A stretch of 64,000 nucleotides of DNA from Chloroflexota bacterium (GTDB taxonomy: Bacteria; Chloroflexota; UBA11872): positions 186,001 to 250,000 of the forward strand of contig JAJDZU010000012.1 in NCBI GenBank assembly GCA_022824495.1. The letters are read 5' to 3'. Numbering within the stretch: the stretch's first letter is position 1; each line of letters opens with the position of its first letter. The translations under genes and the position numbers were made by a program. The notes beneath the pieces were generated by a model. That model had not been told where the DNA came from, did not search any database, and worked only from the letters and a program-made list of their open reading frames with translations. Shown piece after piece: positions 42,027-51,440 of this stretch.

Positions 42027-42983
42027 ATGCCGCTGAGCTCGCACGAACAGCAGGAAATCGAGGACCTGCGAGCCGTCCAGACCTCCACGCGCCGCCTGAC
42101 CGTCCCAGACCTCGAATCAATCCTCTACCAGGCCCTGCCTGTTCTTGACCACGGCTTCGTACGCGTCATCGACTACATGGGCAGCGACAGCGCCGTCGTC
42201 CAGGCGGCCCGCGTGTCCTACGGCGCCGGCACCAAGCGCGCCCGCCAGGACGCCGGACTCATTCGCTACCTCATGCGGCACGCCCACACCACGCCGTTTG
42301 AGATGTGCGAGATCAAGTACCACGTCAAGCTCCCCATCTTCGTCGCCCGCCAGTGGATCCGGCACCGCACCGCCAGCGTCAACGAGTATTCAGCCCGCTA
42401 CTCCATCCTCGACAACGAGTTCTATATCCCCGAGCCGGAACACCTGGCCGCTCAGTCCACCAGCAACCGCCAGGGACGCGGCGATGTCGTATCCGGCGAC
42501 GAGGCGTCCCGCGTCTTCGATCTGCTGCGAACTGACGCCGAACAGGCCTACGCCCACTACGAAGAAATGCTCAACGAAGACTTTGAAGGAAACGTCCGCG
42601 ACGAGGCCCGCCAGGGCCTCGCCCGCGAACTCGCCCGCATGAACCTGTCCCTCAACTTCTACACCCAGTGGTACTGGAAAGTGAACCTGCATAACCTGCT
42701 GCACTTCCTCTGGCTGCGCACCGACGCCCATGCCCAGTATGAAATCCGCGCCTACGCCACCGTCATGCTCGACACCGTTCGGCGCTGGGCGCCCCTCACC
42801 CACGCCGCCTTCATGGACTACCGGGTTGGCGGCGCCAACCTATCCGCCAGGGGCCTTGAAGTCGTTCGCCGCCGCCTCCGCGGCGAATCCGTCACCCGCC
42901 GAGACGTTGGCATGTCCCCCGCCGAATGGCGTGAACTCAACGCCCTGCTCGACGCTGAGGAAGCATCTCCAGCCAGCCGGTAG
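42027..42983 (+). CDS. thyX: Flavin-dependent thymidylate synthase
   Basis: A 318-residue FAD enzyme that methylates dUMP using methylene-tetrahydrofolate and NADPH. The ThyX motif [15 protein letters not shown] is at about residues 112-126. Other typical blocks are [40 protein letters not shown] and [20 protein letters not shown]. It belongs to the longer ThyX group with an extended C-terminus (here after about residue 255). thyA is not seen. It converges with the aminomutase gene. Confidence 0.96.
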   Translation: MPLSSHEQQEIEDLRAVQTSTRRLTVPDLESILYQALPVLDHGFVRVIDYMGSDSAVVQAARVSYGAGTKRARQDAGLIRYLMRHAHTTPFEMCEIKYHVKLPIFVARQWIRHRTASVNEYSARYSILDNEFYIPEPEHLAAQSTSNRQGRGDVVSGDEASRVFDLLRTDAEQAYAHYEEMLNEDFEGNVRDEARQGLARELARMNLSLNFYTQWYWKVNLHNLLHFLWLRTDAHAQYEIRAYATVMLDTVRRWAPLTHAAFMDYRVGGANLSARGLEVVRRRLRGESVTRRDVGMSPAEWRELNALLDAEEASPASR

Positions 42984-43018
42984 CGTCCAGCCGTGCCGCT
43001 CTGACGACCGCCTTCTGC

Positions 43019-44137
43019 CTACTCGTTGAACGACGGAAAGTAGTCCGGAATCGTCTCCGCGTCGTAGCCCGCCGCCGGGTACTCGTACTCGTTCCCCTCG
43101 TAGTTCCGCACCACGACTTTGTCGTCCGTCAACTCAACGATCCGGGATGGCGACACCGGAATCTTCCCGCCGCCGCCCGGCGCGTCGATGATGTACTGCG
43201 GCACGCCAAACCCGGTTGTATGCCCTTGCAGGGCCTCCATGATCTCCAGGCCCTTCTGCACCGACGTACGGAAGTGGTCGGTGCCCTTCACCAGGTCGGC
43301 CTGGTAGATGTAGTACGGCTTCACCCGCGCTTTCAGCAGCTCGTGCATCAACTGCTTCATCGTCTCGGGATCGTCGTTCACGCCTCGCAGCAGCACCGTC
43401 TGGCAGCCAACTGGAATGCCGTGGTCCACCAGCCGCCCGCAGGCCTCGCGAGCCTCCGGTGTGAGCTCACGCGGGTGATTGAAATGCGTGTTCAGGTAGA
43501 ACGGCTGATACCGCGCCAGCATTTCGCACAGTTCGTCGGTGATCCGGGCCGGGTTGACGCACGGAATCTTGGTCCCCATGCGGATCAACTCGACATGCGG
43601 AATCTCGTAGAGGTTCGAGATGATCCACTCCAGCGCGTTGTCGGTCAGCGTCAGCGGATCGCCCCCGCTCAGCAGCACGTCTCGGATTTCCGGATGCTCG
43701 CGGATGTAACCGAAGACCGCCTCCAACTCGTCCGGCGGCGGCACCGGGTTCTTGCCGACTTTCCGCTTCCGCGTGCAGAACCGGCAGTACATCGCGCAGG
43801 TATGAGTGACGACAAAAAGCACCCGGTCCGGATACCGGTGCGTGAGGTGCTTCACCGGCATGTCGTCTTCTTCGTCCAGCGGATCGTCTTCCAGGAATGA
43901 AGAGTCCTCGAACTCCACGGCATCCGGCATCTGCTGGATGTAGATGGGATCGCTGGCGTCCATCTCCTCGATCAGGCTCAGGTAATACGGCGTCGTGAAG
44001 AACGGGTACTCCTTCGCCACGGCCTCCAGGCGCTCGTATTGTTCCTCGGTCAGGTCCGGAATTGACCGCACGTCGCGCACGCCCTGCGCAAGCTGTTCCT
44101 GCCATTCGGCGCGTGGACGGCGGACCTTTGGCGGCAT
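43019..44137 (-). CDS. kamA: Lysine 2,3-aminomutase (radical SAM/PLP)
   Basis: A 372-residue radical-SAM aminomutase. The iron-sulfur motif is CAMYCRFCTRKRK (C-x3-C-x2-C). The SAM loop reads LLSGGDPLTLTDNALEW. The substrate-binding Asp residues of lysine-specific members appear kept, in YIYQADLVKGTDHFR and IIDAPGGGGKIPV, which favours lysine over glutamate. The product would be beta-lysine, used elsewhere as an osmolyte precursor or for EF-P modification; no acetyltransferase or EF-P ligase gene is present. Start ATG 44137 is preferred over the long open frame to 44389. It is divergent from the SUF operon that could supply its cluster. Confidence 0.88.
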   Translation of the reverse strand: MPPKVRRPRAEWQEQLAQGVRDVRSIPDLTEEQYERLEAVAKEYPFFTTPYYLSLIEEMDASDPIYIQQMPDAVEFEDSSFLEDDPLDEEDDMPVKHLTHRYPDRVLFVVTHTCAMYCRFCTRKRKVGKNPVPPPDELEAVFGYIREHPEIRDVLLSGGDPLTLTDNALEWIISNLYEIPHVELIRMGTKIPCVNPARITDELCEMLARYQPFYLNTHFNHPRELTPEAREACGRLVDHGIPVGCQTVLLRGVNDDPETMKQLMHELLKARVKPYYIYQADLVKGTDHFRTSVQKGLEIMEALQGHTTGFGVPQYIIDAPGGGGKIPVSPSRIVELTDDKVVVRNYEGNEYEYPAAGYDAETIPDYFPSFNE

Positions 44138-44400
44138 GGTTGCTGTAATCCTCCGAAACACGTCCGCCCGTCTCGGCGAGACGCCATGTCTGACTGCCCC
44201 AAGCCTACGAAATGCCGCGCGCCCCGTCGGCCTGCCCGGGGTTTTCGCGGAAAAACCGGCGTAAACTTGGCCGCGCGTACGCGCGATGCTACGTTTGGGA
44301 AGAGCAGTTGGGCCCGGCCAGGAGCCCAACGCGAACCATTCTTCAACCCGCCAGGATTGTGTTTCTTGGCGACCATCGCCGGGAGACACATAGCCTGCGA

Positions 44401-45174
44401 ATGACTGCCACCAACGGCCAGACCACGCTCTCGATTCGCGATCTGCATGTCTCCGTGGAAGACACCCAAATCTTGCGCGGCGTCACCTTGGACGTGCCCG
44501 CAGGCGAAGTTCACGCCCTCATGGGACCCAACGGCTCGGGCAAGAGCACCCTGGCCAACACCCTCATGGGTCACCCCGCCTACGAGGTGACGGCCGGCCA
44601 GGTTCACTTCAAGGGCCAGGACGTGCTCGAACTCGAGACCGACGAGCGAGCCCGCCTGGGTCTGTTCCTGGCCTTTCAGTACCCCGCCGAAATCCCCGGC
44701 GTGCGCGTCGCCAGCTTTCTGCGCCTGGCGCTGAACGCTCGCCGCGAGGCCGAAATCTCGGTTATGGAGTTCCGCCGGCTGCTCATGGAAAAGATGCAGA
44801 TGCTGCGCATGGACCCCAAATTCGCCTCGCGCTACCTCAACGAGGGGTTCTCCGGCGGCGAAAAGAAGCGCAACGAGATCCTGCAACTTGCGGTGTTGGA
44901 GCCCGAACTTGCGATACTTGACGAGACGGACTCGGGCCTTGACATCGACGCGCTGCGGATCGTCGCCGACGGCGTAAACCGGTTGCGGGGCTCAGATCTC
45001 GGAGTACTGGTGATCACGCACTACCAACGGCTGCTGAACTACATCGAGCCTGACCGCGTGCACGTCCTGATCGACGGCCGCGTGGTCGAGTCGGGCGGCA
45101 AGGAAGTGGCCGAACGCCTGGAAGCCGAAGGCTACGAGCGCTACGGCGCCGCGGCGGCCAGTGAGGACGCATAA
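44401..45174 (+). CDS. sufC: SUF iron-sulfur assembly ATPase SufC
   Basis: A 257-residue ABC-type ATPase of the SufBCD scaffold. Walker A is [18 protein letters not shown]. The SufC signature is [20 protein letters not shown], Walker B is [14 protein letters not shown], and the H-loop is in [13 protein letters not shown] 44401 is chosen; the frame is open to 44212 but that part is not SufC-like. Two bases separate it from sufB. It is the first gene of a six-gene operon. Confidence 0.96.
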   Translation: MTATNGQTTLSIRDLHVSVEDTQILRGVTLDVPAGEVHALMGPNGSGKSTLANTLMGHPAYEVTAGQVHFKGQDVLELETDERARLGLFLAFQYPAEIPGVRVASFLRLALNARREAEISVMEFRRLLMEKMQMLRMDPKFASRYLNEGFSGGEKKRNEILQLAVLEPELAILDETDSGLDIDALRIVADGVNRLRGSDLGVLVITHYQRLLNYIEPDRVHVLIDGRVVESGGKEVAERLEAEGYERYGAAAASEDA

Positions 45175-45176
45175 CC

Positions 45177-46583
45177 ATGGCAGTCAAAGACATCGAACAG
45201 GTCGGACTCGACACCTACAAGTTTGGGTTCCACGACGACATCCAGCCCGTCTACACCTCACCCAAGGGCCTGAGCGAGGACGTCGTCCGGGAGATTTCGC
45301 GCCAAAAGGACGAGCCGGCCTGGATGCTGGACTTCCGTCTGGAGGCGCTGCGCCAGTTTGAGCAGAAGTCAATGCCCACCTGGGGCGCCGACCTCTCGCG
45401 CATCGACTTCGACGACATCCACTACTACATCCGCCCGCAGGACCGGCAGGCCCGGTCGTGGGACGACGTGCCGGACGACATCAAGTCCACCTTCGACAAG
45501 CTGGGCATTCCCGAAGCCGAGCGCAAGTTTCTGGCTGGAGTAGGCGCCCAGTACGACTCCGAGGTCGTCTACCACAGCATCAAGGAAGACCTGGAAGAAC
45601 AGGGCGTGATCTTCCTGGACATGGATTCGGGCCTGCGTGAGCACGAAGAGATCGTGCGTGAGTACTTCGGCACGGTCATTCCCAACGGCGACAACAAGTT
45701 CGCGGCCTTGAACAGCGCGGTCTGGAGCGGCGGCAGCTTTGTCTACGTGCCCGAGGGCGTGCGGGTGGACATTCCGCTGCAGGCCTACTTCCGCATCAAC
45801 GCCGAAAACATGGGACAGTTCGAGCGCACCCTCATCATCGTCGAGCCGGGTGCCTACGTGCATTACGTCGAGGGCTGCACGGCCCCGGTCTACGCCACCG
45901 ACTCGCTGCATTCCGCCGTTGTCGAGATCATCGTCAAGGAAGGCGGACGCTGCCGCTACACCACCATCCAGAACTGGTCGACCGACGTCTTCAACCTGGT
46001 CACCAAGCGCGCCGTCGCCTACCGCGACGCCACCATGGAATGGGTGGACGGCAACCTGGGCAGCAAGGTCACCATGAAGTACCCGGCCGTCTACCTGATG
46101 GAACCCGGCGCGCACGGCGAGGTGCTTTCTATCGCCTTTGCCGGCGAAGACCAGCATCAGGACGCCGGCGCCAAGATGGTGCACGCCGCCCCCGACACCT
46201 CGTCCCTGATTACCTCCAAGTCGATCAGCCGCAAGGGCGGTCGCACCGCCTACCGCGGCTACGTGCAGGTGATGCCGGACGCCGAGCGCTGCCGATCCAA
46301 CGTGGAATGTGACGCCCTGCTCATCGACGACCGCTCGCGCTCCGACACCTATCCCTACATGGATATCGAGGAGAGCGACGTCGCCATTCAGCACGAGGCC
46401 ACCGTCAGCAAGGTCAGCGATCAGCAGCTCTTCTACCTGATGAGCCGCGGACTGACCCAGGAGCAGGCCATGGCGATGGTCGTCAGCGGGTTTATCGAGC
46501 CGATTGTCAAGGAGTTGCCGATGGAGTACGCGGTTGAGATGAACCGCCTCATCGAACTCCAGATGGAAGGCTCGATCGGCTAG
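45177..46583 (+). CDS. sufB: SUF scaffold protein SufB
   Basis: A 468-residue scaffold subunit on which Fe-S clusters are built. Typical blocks are [80 protein letters not shown] and the C-terminal [20 protein letters not shown]. The conserved Cys in the CTAP and CDALLIDD stretches are present. It lies two bases after sufC. Confidence 0.97.
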   Translation: MAVKDIEQVGLDTYKFGFHDDIQPVYTSPKGLSEDVVREISRQKDEPAWMLDFRLEALRQFEQKSMPTWGADLSRIDFDDIHYYIRPQDRQARSWDDVPDDIKSTFDKLGIPEAERKFLAGVGAQYDSEVVYHSIKEDLEEQGVIFLDMDSGLREHEEIVREYFGTVIPNGDNKFAALNSAVWSGGSFVYVPEGVRVDIPLQAYFRINAENMGQFERTLIIVEPGAYVHYVEGCTAPVYATDSLHSAVVEIIVKEGGRCRYTTIQNWSTDVFNLVTKRAVAYRDATMEWVDGNLGSKVTMKYPAVYLMEPGAHGEVLSIAFAGEDQHQDAGAKMVHAAPDTSSLITSKSISRKGGRTAYRGYVQVMPDAERCRSNVECDALLIDDRSRSDTYPYMDIEESDVAIQHEATVSKVSDQQLFYLMSRGLTQEQAMAMVVSGFIEPIVKELPMEYAVEMNRLIELQMEGSIG

Positions 46584-46656
46584 CGTTACTGACCAGCCTT
46601 GCCAACACACATGAGCACGAGTCGCCCCGCTGGTTGAGAGCGTCTCGCGCAAAACA

Positions 46657-47949
46657 ATGACCTCGACAACCCCCGATCTGATTGCCGACCTTTCGGCGTC
46701 GCGTGGCGAGCCTGGCTGGCTGCGCGAACGACGCGCTGCCGCCTGGCACGTCTACGAGACGACCCCCGCCCCAACCTGGAGCGACGAGGAGTGGCGGCGC
46801 ACGGACACCAGTTGGGTCGACTGGGCCGGCGCGGCCCCGGCCACGAACGGGGCCGAACCGGCCAAGCTCGCCCTGCCCATGGAAGTCTCTAGCGCCAGCG
46901 TGCTGCTGCGACAGCGCGGAAGCATGGTCGAGGTGCTGTACACCTCGCCGGAAGCCCACGACGCGGGCGTAACAGTCGTTAGCCTGGCGGCGGCGGCGAA
47001 CACGGACGGCGCGACCGTAGCTGACTGTCTGGGCACAGAACTTGCGCCACCGTCAGCCGGGAAATTGCAGGCGATGAATGCCGCGCTGTGGAGCGGCGGA
47101 GCGTTCGTGCGCGTTCCGGATGGGGCCGAGTTGACCGCGCCGATCGTGATCGTGATTGACGCCGCCGACCAACCAGTCTTTCCGCGCACGCTGGTTTCCA
47201 CGGGCGCCGGATCGTCGGCTGACGTGCTGGAGTGGTGGCGTTCGAATCAGGCCGCAACGCCAGGCTTTGCGAATGGCTGTGTGGAACTGTTTGTCGGGGC
47301 CGGCTCGAAGCTCAGCTACACGCACGTGCAAGCCTGGGACAGTCACGCCGGCAGCTTTCTCTCGCAGTACGCAAGCGTCGCGCGCGACGCCGAACTGGCG
47401 ACAACCAACGTGACACTCGGGGGACGCTTCCATAAGGGAGCCATAGCCGCCACGTTGACCGGTCCGGGCGCCAACGTGCGGTTGAACGGCGTGGCCTACC
47501 TGGACGGTGAACAGTTCGCGGATCACCACACGCTGCAGGATCACCGAACCACGGACGCGGCCAGCGACCTGCTGTACGTCAACGTGCTCGACGGCACGGC
47601 GCGGTCAGTCTACGCAGGAACCATCATGGTTCAACCGCACGCGCAACGATCCAACGCCTACCAGCAGAACCGGAACTTGATGCTGCAACGTGGTCCTCGC
47701 GCCGACTCGATACCCAGGCTCGAGATCATGGCCGACGACGTTCGCTGTACCCACGGCTCCACCACGTCCACCATCGACCCGATGCACCTCTACTACCTCG
47801 GATCGCGCGGCCTCGGCCTCGAGCAAGCCCGCTCCCTCATCGTCGACGGAACCTTCGAACCGGTGCTGGACCGGATTCCGGACGCGACCGTCCGGTCCGC
47901 CGTGCGGACCGCTGTCCGGGCGAAGTTGCACGGGACCGCCGCGGCCTGA
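46657..47949 (+). CDS. sufD: SUF scaffold protein SufD
   Basis: A 430-residue SufD, paralogous to SufB and partner of SufBC. The first 150 residues are weakly conserved. The C-terminal beta-helix holds ALWSGGAFVRVPDGAELTAP, VAYLDGEQFADHHTLQDHRT, AQRSNAYQQNRNLMLQRG and YYLGSRGLGLEQARSLIVDG. The His in the HHTLQDH motif, which SufD supplies to the cluster site, is present. It starts 73 bases after sufB, and its stop overlaps the next start (TGATG). Confidence 0.95.
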   Translation: MTSTTPDLIADLSASRGEPGWLRERRAAAWHVYETTPAPTWSDEEWRRTDTSWVDWAGAAPATNGAEPAKLALPMEVSSASVLLRQRGSMVEVLYTSPEAHDAGVTVVSLAAAANTDGATVADCLGTELAPPSAGKLQAMNAALWSGGAFVRVPDGAELTAPIVIVIDAADQPVFPRTLVSTGAGSSADVLEWWRSNQAATPGFANGCVELFVGAGSKLSYTHVQAWDSHAGSFLSQYASVARDAELATTNVTLGGRFHKGAIAATLTGPGANVRLNGVAYLDGEQFADHHTLQDHRTTDAASDLLYVNVLDGTARSVYAGTIMVQPHAQRSNAYQQNRNLMLQRGPRADSIPRLEIMADDVRCTHGSTTSTIDPMHLYYLGSRGLGLEQARSLIVDGTFEPVLDRIPDATVRSAVRTAVRAKLHGTAAA

Positions 47950-48269
47950 TGGGCGGATACGTCGACGTGGCCGCCGCCGCGGACATTCCGCCCGGCACGG
48001 CACGGCAAGTTCAGGTGGGTGAACGACGGATCGGTGTGTACAACGTCAGCGGAGACCTGTACGCGATGGACGATCTGTGCAGCCACGACCAGGCGTGGTT
48101 GTCGGAAGGTGACTTTGACCCCGAGCGCCGCTCGGTCCGCTGTCCGCGGCACACGTCGACGTTCGACCTGACCAGCGGACGACCTCGGACGCTGCCCGCC
48201 ATCCGGCCGGTCGCGACCTACGACGCGAAGTTTGAGGCTGGGCGCGTCCTGATTCTTGTCGATACTTAG
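47949..48269 (+). CDS. Rieske [2Fe-2S] ferredoxin-like protein
   Basis: A 106-residue Rieske protein. The cluster motifs are DLCSHDQAWLSEG (C-x-H) and VRCPRHTSTFDLTSG (C-x2-H), about 20 residues apart. There is no membrane anchor, so it resembles the soluble ferredoxin components of dioxygenases and the small Rieske proteins found in actinobacterial SUF operons. It lies between sufD and sufS, overlapping sufD by one base. An electron-donor role in cluster assembly is plausible but unproven. Confidence 0.92.
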   Translation: MGGYVDVAAAADIPPGTARQVQVGERRIGVYNVSGDLYAMDDLCSHDQAWLSEGDFDPERRSVRCPRHTSTFDLTSGRPRTLPAIRPVATYDAKFEAGRVLILVDT

Positions 48270-48274
48270 GGCAC

Positions 48275-49525
48275 ATGACTGTCCCGGATTCCACCGCCAA
48301 CGGGCTGGACGCCGCCGCGATTCGGGCGGACTTTCCGGTGCTGGCCGAGCAGGTGCACGAGCGTCCCCTCGTGTATTTGGACAACGCCGCCACGTCGCAG
48401 AAGCCGCGGGCCGTCATCGACGCCCTTCGGACCTACTACGAGACCTATAACGCCAACATTCACCGCGGCCTGCATGCGCTGAGCGAACGAGCCACGGCCG
48501 AGTACGAGGACGCGCGAGCGCGCGTGGCGCGCTTCATCAACGCCGAGCATCCCCACGAGGTGATCTTCACGCGCGGAACCACCGAAGCGATCAACCTGGT
48601 GGCCCGCGGCTGGGGCGACGAAAATGTTGGCGAGGGCGACGAGATCCTGCTGACCGAGATGGAACACCACAGCAACCTCGTCCCCTGGCAGATGCTGGCA
48701 AAGCGATCCGGCGCCTCGTTGCGATACATCCCGATGGACGACGAGGGCCGTATTGACCTGCAGGCCTACGCGCGGATGTTCGGACCGCGTACTCGACTGG
48801 TCGCGGTCACGCACATGTCTAACGTGCTCGGCACCATCACGCCGGCCGCCGAATTGATCCAGATCGCCCACCAGCACGATGTGCCCGTGCTGCTGGACGC
48901 CGCCCAATCGATTCCGCACATTCCCGTGGACGTGCAGGCGCTTGACGCGGACTTTGTGGCGTTTTCAGGCCACAAGATGCTGGGCCCAACCGGGATCGGC
49001 GTCCTCTACGGTCGCGAAACACGACTGGACGCCATGGAACCCCTCTTCGGCGGCGGCAGCATGATCCGCGTCGTGGAGTTGCACCAGTCAAGTTGGACCA
49101 CGCTTCCGGAAAAGCTGGAGGGCGGGACGCCGAACATCGCCGGCGCGATTGGCCTCGGCGCGGCCGTGGATTACTTGCAAACCGTCGGCATGCCGGAGGT
49201 GACGGCCCACGAGCATGAGCTGACCGAATACGCGCTGAATCTCTTGAGCGATCTCGATGGCGTGCGCCTCTTCGGTCCCAAGGACGCAAGCGATCGTGGC
49301 GGGGTGATCTCGTTCTACGTTGGCGACGTGCATCCACATGACGTCGGAACATTGCTCGATGCCGAAGGCATTGCCGTTCGGGCGGGACACCACTGCGCTC
49401 AGCCCTTGATGCGCAAGCTGGGAGTCGCGGCAACCGCGCGGGCCAGCCTGTACCTCTACAACACCGCCGCTGAAGTAGATTGTCTGGCCGATGGCATCGC
49501 CCGCGCGAAGGCGTTCTTTGAATGA
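48275..49525 (+). CDS. sufS: Cysteine desulfurase SufS
   Basis: A 416-residue PLP enzyme of the group II cysteine desulfurases, which passes sulfur from cysteine to SufU. It opens with the family stretch VYLDNAATSQKPRAVIDAL. The PLP Lys is in FVAFSGHKMLGPTGIGVLYG, and the reactive Cys is in AIAVRAGHHCAQPLMRKLG. Other blocks are GVDAAQSIPH-like LLDAAQSIPHIPVDVQ. It starts six bases after the Rieske gene, and its stop overlaps the sufU start (ATGA). Confidence 0.96.
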   Translation: MTVPDSTANGLDAAAIRADFPVLAEQVHERPLVYLDNAATSQKPRAVIDALRTYYETYNANIHRGLHALSERATAEYEDARARVARFINAEHPHEVIFTRGTTEAINLVARGWGDENVGEGDEILLTEMEHHSNLVPWQMLAKRSGASLRYIPMDDEGRIDLQAYARMFGPRTRLVAVTHMSNVLGTITPAAELIQIAHQHDVPVLLDAAQSIPHIPVDVQALDADFVAFSGHKMLGPTGIGVLYGRETRLDAMEPLFGGGSMIRVVELHQSSWTTLPEKLEGGTPNIAGAIGLGAAVDYLQTVGMPEVTAHEHELTEYALNLLSDLDGVRLFGPKDASDRGGVISFYVGDVHPHDVGTLLDAEGIAVRAGHHCAQPLMRKLGVAATARASLYLYNTAAEVDCLADGIARAKAFFE

Positions 49526-49992
49526 CGCTTGAAGACCTCTATCGCGAGGTCATCATGGACCACTACCGGCGGCCGCGGAACCGGGGCACGCTCGGTGAAG
49601 CCAATGTCGTCATGGAAGGCGTCAACCCGCTCTGCGGCGACGAAATCAAGCTCTGGCTGAGCGTCGATGACGCCGGGGTGATTACCGGCGCCTCGTTCGA
49701 TGGCCATGGCTGCTCGATCAGCCTGTCGTCCGCGTCGATCATGACGGAAGCGATCGTCGGCAAGCCGCTGGCTGACGCCCATGCCGTGATTGCCGGTTTC
49801 CGCGGCATGATGCTGGAAGGCGAACCTCCCGACGAATTGCTGCTCGGCGACGGCGTCGCCCTCGAAGGCGTACGCAAATTCCCGGTACGCATCAAGTGCG
49901 CCGTGCTGAGCTGGAACACCCTGAAACTCGGCCTGGACGAGCACGCCGCCGCCGGCGGCCAACGCGTGGAATTGCAGCACAGCGAAACGTAG
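49522..49992 (+). CDS. sufU: SUF sulfur-transfer protein SufU
   Basis: A 156-residue zinc-bound sulfur acceptor that partners with SufS. Zinc and sulfur Cys are found in GVNPLCGDEIKL, SFDGHGCSISLSSAS and RIKCAVLSWNTLK. The N-terminus YREVIMDHYRRPRNRG is typical of the IscU/SufU fold. The long insert before the last Cys marks SufU rather than IscU. It ends the six-gene SUF operon, and no IscR- or SufR-type regulator gene is next to it. Confidence 0.95.
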   Translation: MTLEDLYREVIMDHYRRPRNRGTLGEANVVMEGVNPLCGDEIKLWLSVDDAGVITGASFDGHGCSISLSSASIMTEAIVGKPLADAHAVIAGFRGMMLEGEPPDELLLGDGVALEGVRKFPVRIKCAVLSWNTLKLGLDEHAAAGGQRVELQHSET

Positions 49993-50007
49993 CCAGGCGT
50001 GACCCGT

Positions 50008-50030
50008 GGGCGGCTGCCTCTAGCCGTCCC
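50008..50030 (+). terminator. Possible hairpin after sufU
   Basis: GGG-CGGCT and AGCCG-T-CCC pair across a six-base loop with one bulge, 16 bases after the sufU stop. No T-run follows, so this may only be a weak stop or RNA end. Confidence 0.3.
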
Positions 50031-50144
50031 GGCAGACCCCGTGCTGCAGGTTTCAGAATCTGCCGTGCCGACGCGGTGCGTCGTCACGGCGGCAAGATCC
50101 ATAACCGCGGCCTGGCACGCGTCTCGTCCGACCGGTAGCCGGAC

Positions 50145-50150
50145 TAGACT
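50145..50150 (+). promoter_or_regulatory. Possible -10 box of the MFS gene
   Basis: TAGACT (followed by CTCGG) lies 36 bases before the TTG start at 50187. It resembles the TATACT boxes of yebC and thyX in position and following bases. Confidence 0.3.
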
Positions 50151-50186
50151 CTCGGCATTGCTTCGCCCCGGAGCGACCGTCGAACG

Positions 50187-51428
50187 TTGACGCCGCTGAT
50201 CGGTTCGCTCCTTCGTCCGCGCCTTCACGCCATGCGGACGAACCCCGACTTGATGGCGCTCTGGTTCGCCTACGCCATGATGCTCTTTTCCATGGCCGCC
50301 ATGGGGCCGGTCTTGGGCGAGGTCAAGGACGAATTCAATCTCACGCCCGCGACCACGGCCCTGCTGGTCGCGGTGCAGGGCATGGGACGCGGGGGCTTCA
50401 TGCTGGTGCTGGCGCCCCTGGCCGACCGCATGTCGCCCCGCCTCCTGCTGCCGCTCGGCTTGCTGATTACCGGCCTGGCCTCCATCGTCACGGCCGCGGC
50501 GCCCAGCGAGTGGGTTTTTGGCGTGGGCATCGTGGCTGGCGCGGCCGGTACCGGGCTGGTTGGCCCGGGCGGGCAGGTCCACCTGGCGCGCCGCGGTCGG
50601 GGCGAAGAGCGGCGACGCAATATCGCGCGGGTCATGTCGGGCGGTATGTTTGGCGCCTTTGTGGCGCCAATTGCCGCCGGCGGCGCCGCCAGCTTGCTGG
50701 GCTGGCGCGCGGCGTTCGTGCTGGTAGCCGTACTGGCTATCGCCATCGCCGCCGGCGTCGCATCCGTCAGGTCGCTGGAGTCCTCGCCGCGCTCGCTGCC
50801 TGCGCCCGAAGGTCCGGCACGGCCACGCGCAAAGCGCCCGGCGCTGGGCATCGGCCGGGTGGTCTTGGAGGTCTCGGTTCTGGCTGTCTTGCTCTGGGGA
50901 TGGAACAACACCACCCGCGGCTTCGTGCTCCCGTTCTACGGCAGCGAAGCCCTGAAGCTCGACCCCGGCGGCATTGGCATTCTCATGGGGTTGGCCCTCG
51001 GCGGGCGGGCCGCCCTCACCTACGTCAGCGGCGCCTTCATCAACCGGGTCGGCCTCTCGTCGTCGCTGCTGATCGCCACGATCATTGGGGCGGGCGGCAC
51101 CCTGGTGATGTACGCCCCGGCCGGACTGCCGGTCTTCGTGGGGCTGGTGGTTGCCTACACCCTGACCGGCATCAGCTCGCCGATAGTCATCATGATGCTC
51201 AGCGAGCGAGCGCCGCCGCAGCGGCTCGGCCAGGCAATGGGCGTGACCCAGTTCCTTGTGGACGGCGTAGGGCTGGGACTGACACCGCTCATTGGGCTCA
51301 TCGTGGACGCCGCGGGGTTCGGCGTCGTGGGTGCCTTGCTGGCCGCCATTTCGCTTGCCGCGGGCGCCTGGGGCGTCTGGATCATGCGGCTCGGCGAAGA
51401 CGAGGTATCGCGCGCGCCCGAGGGCTGA
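50187..51428 (+). CDS. Major facilitator superfamily transporter
   Basis: A 413-residue transporter with about 12 membrane helices. After a cytoplasmic N-terminus comes MALWFAYAMMLFSMAAMGPV. The loop between helices 2 and 3 reads LADRMSPRLLLP, close to the MFS signature. The second half begins VLEVSVLAVLLWGWNNTTRG and ends with GVVGALLAAISLAAGAWGVW. The start could be TTG 50187 or ATG 50232 (MRTNPDLMALWF); the second fits the family better. The substrate cannot be inferred. It converges with the ABC cluster, 12 bases away. Confidence 0.85.
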   Translation: MTPLIGSLLRPRLHAMRTNPDLMALWFAYAMMLFSMAAMGPVLGEVKDEFNLTPATTALLVAVQGMGRGGFMLVLAPLADRMSPRLLLPLGLLITGLASIVTAAAPSEWVFGVGIVAGAAGTGLVGPGGQVHLARRGRGEERRRNIARVMSGGMFGAFVAPIAAGGAASLLGWRAAFVLVAVLAIAIAAGVASVRSLESSPRSLPAPEGPARPRAKRPALGIGRVVLEVSVLAVLLWGWNNTTRGFVLPFYGSEALKLDPGGIGILMGLALGGRAALTYVSGAFINRVGLSSSLLIATIIGAGGTLVMYAPAGLPVFVGLVVAYTLTGISSPIVIMMLSERAPPQRLGQAMGVTQFLVDGVGLGLTPLIGLIVDAAGFGVVGALLAAISLAAGAWGVWIMRLGEDEVSRAPEG

Positions 51429-51440
51429 GCCTCTCGGCAG

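Noticed and set aside
45369..46652. Minus-strand open frame of 427 codons opposite sufB
   Set aside because: It is a Val/Asp/Gly/His-rich antisense shadow of a clear sufB gene and lacks a ribosome site.
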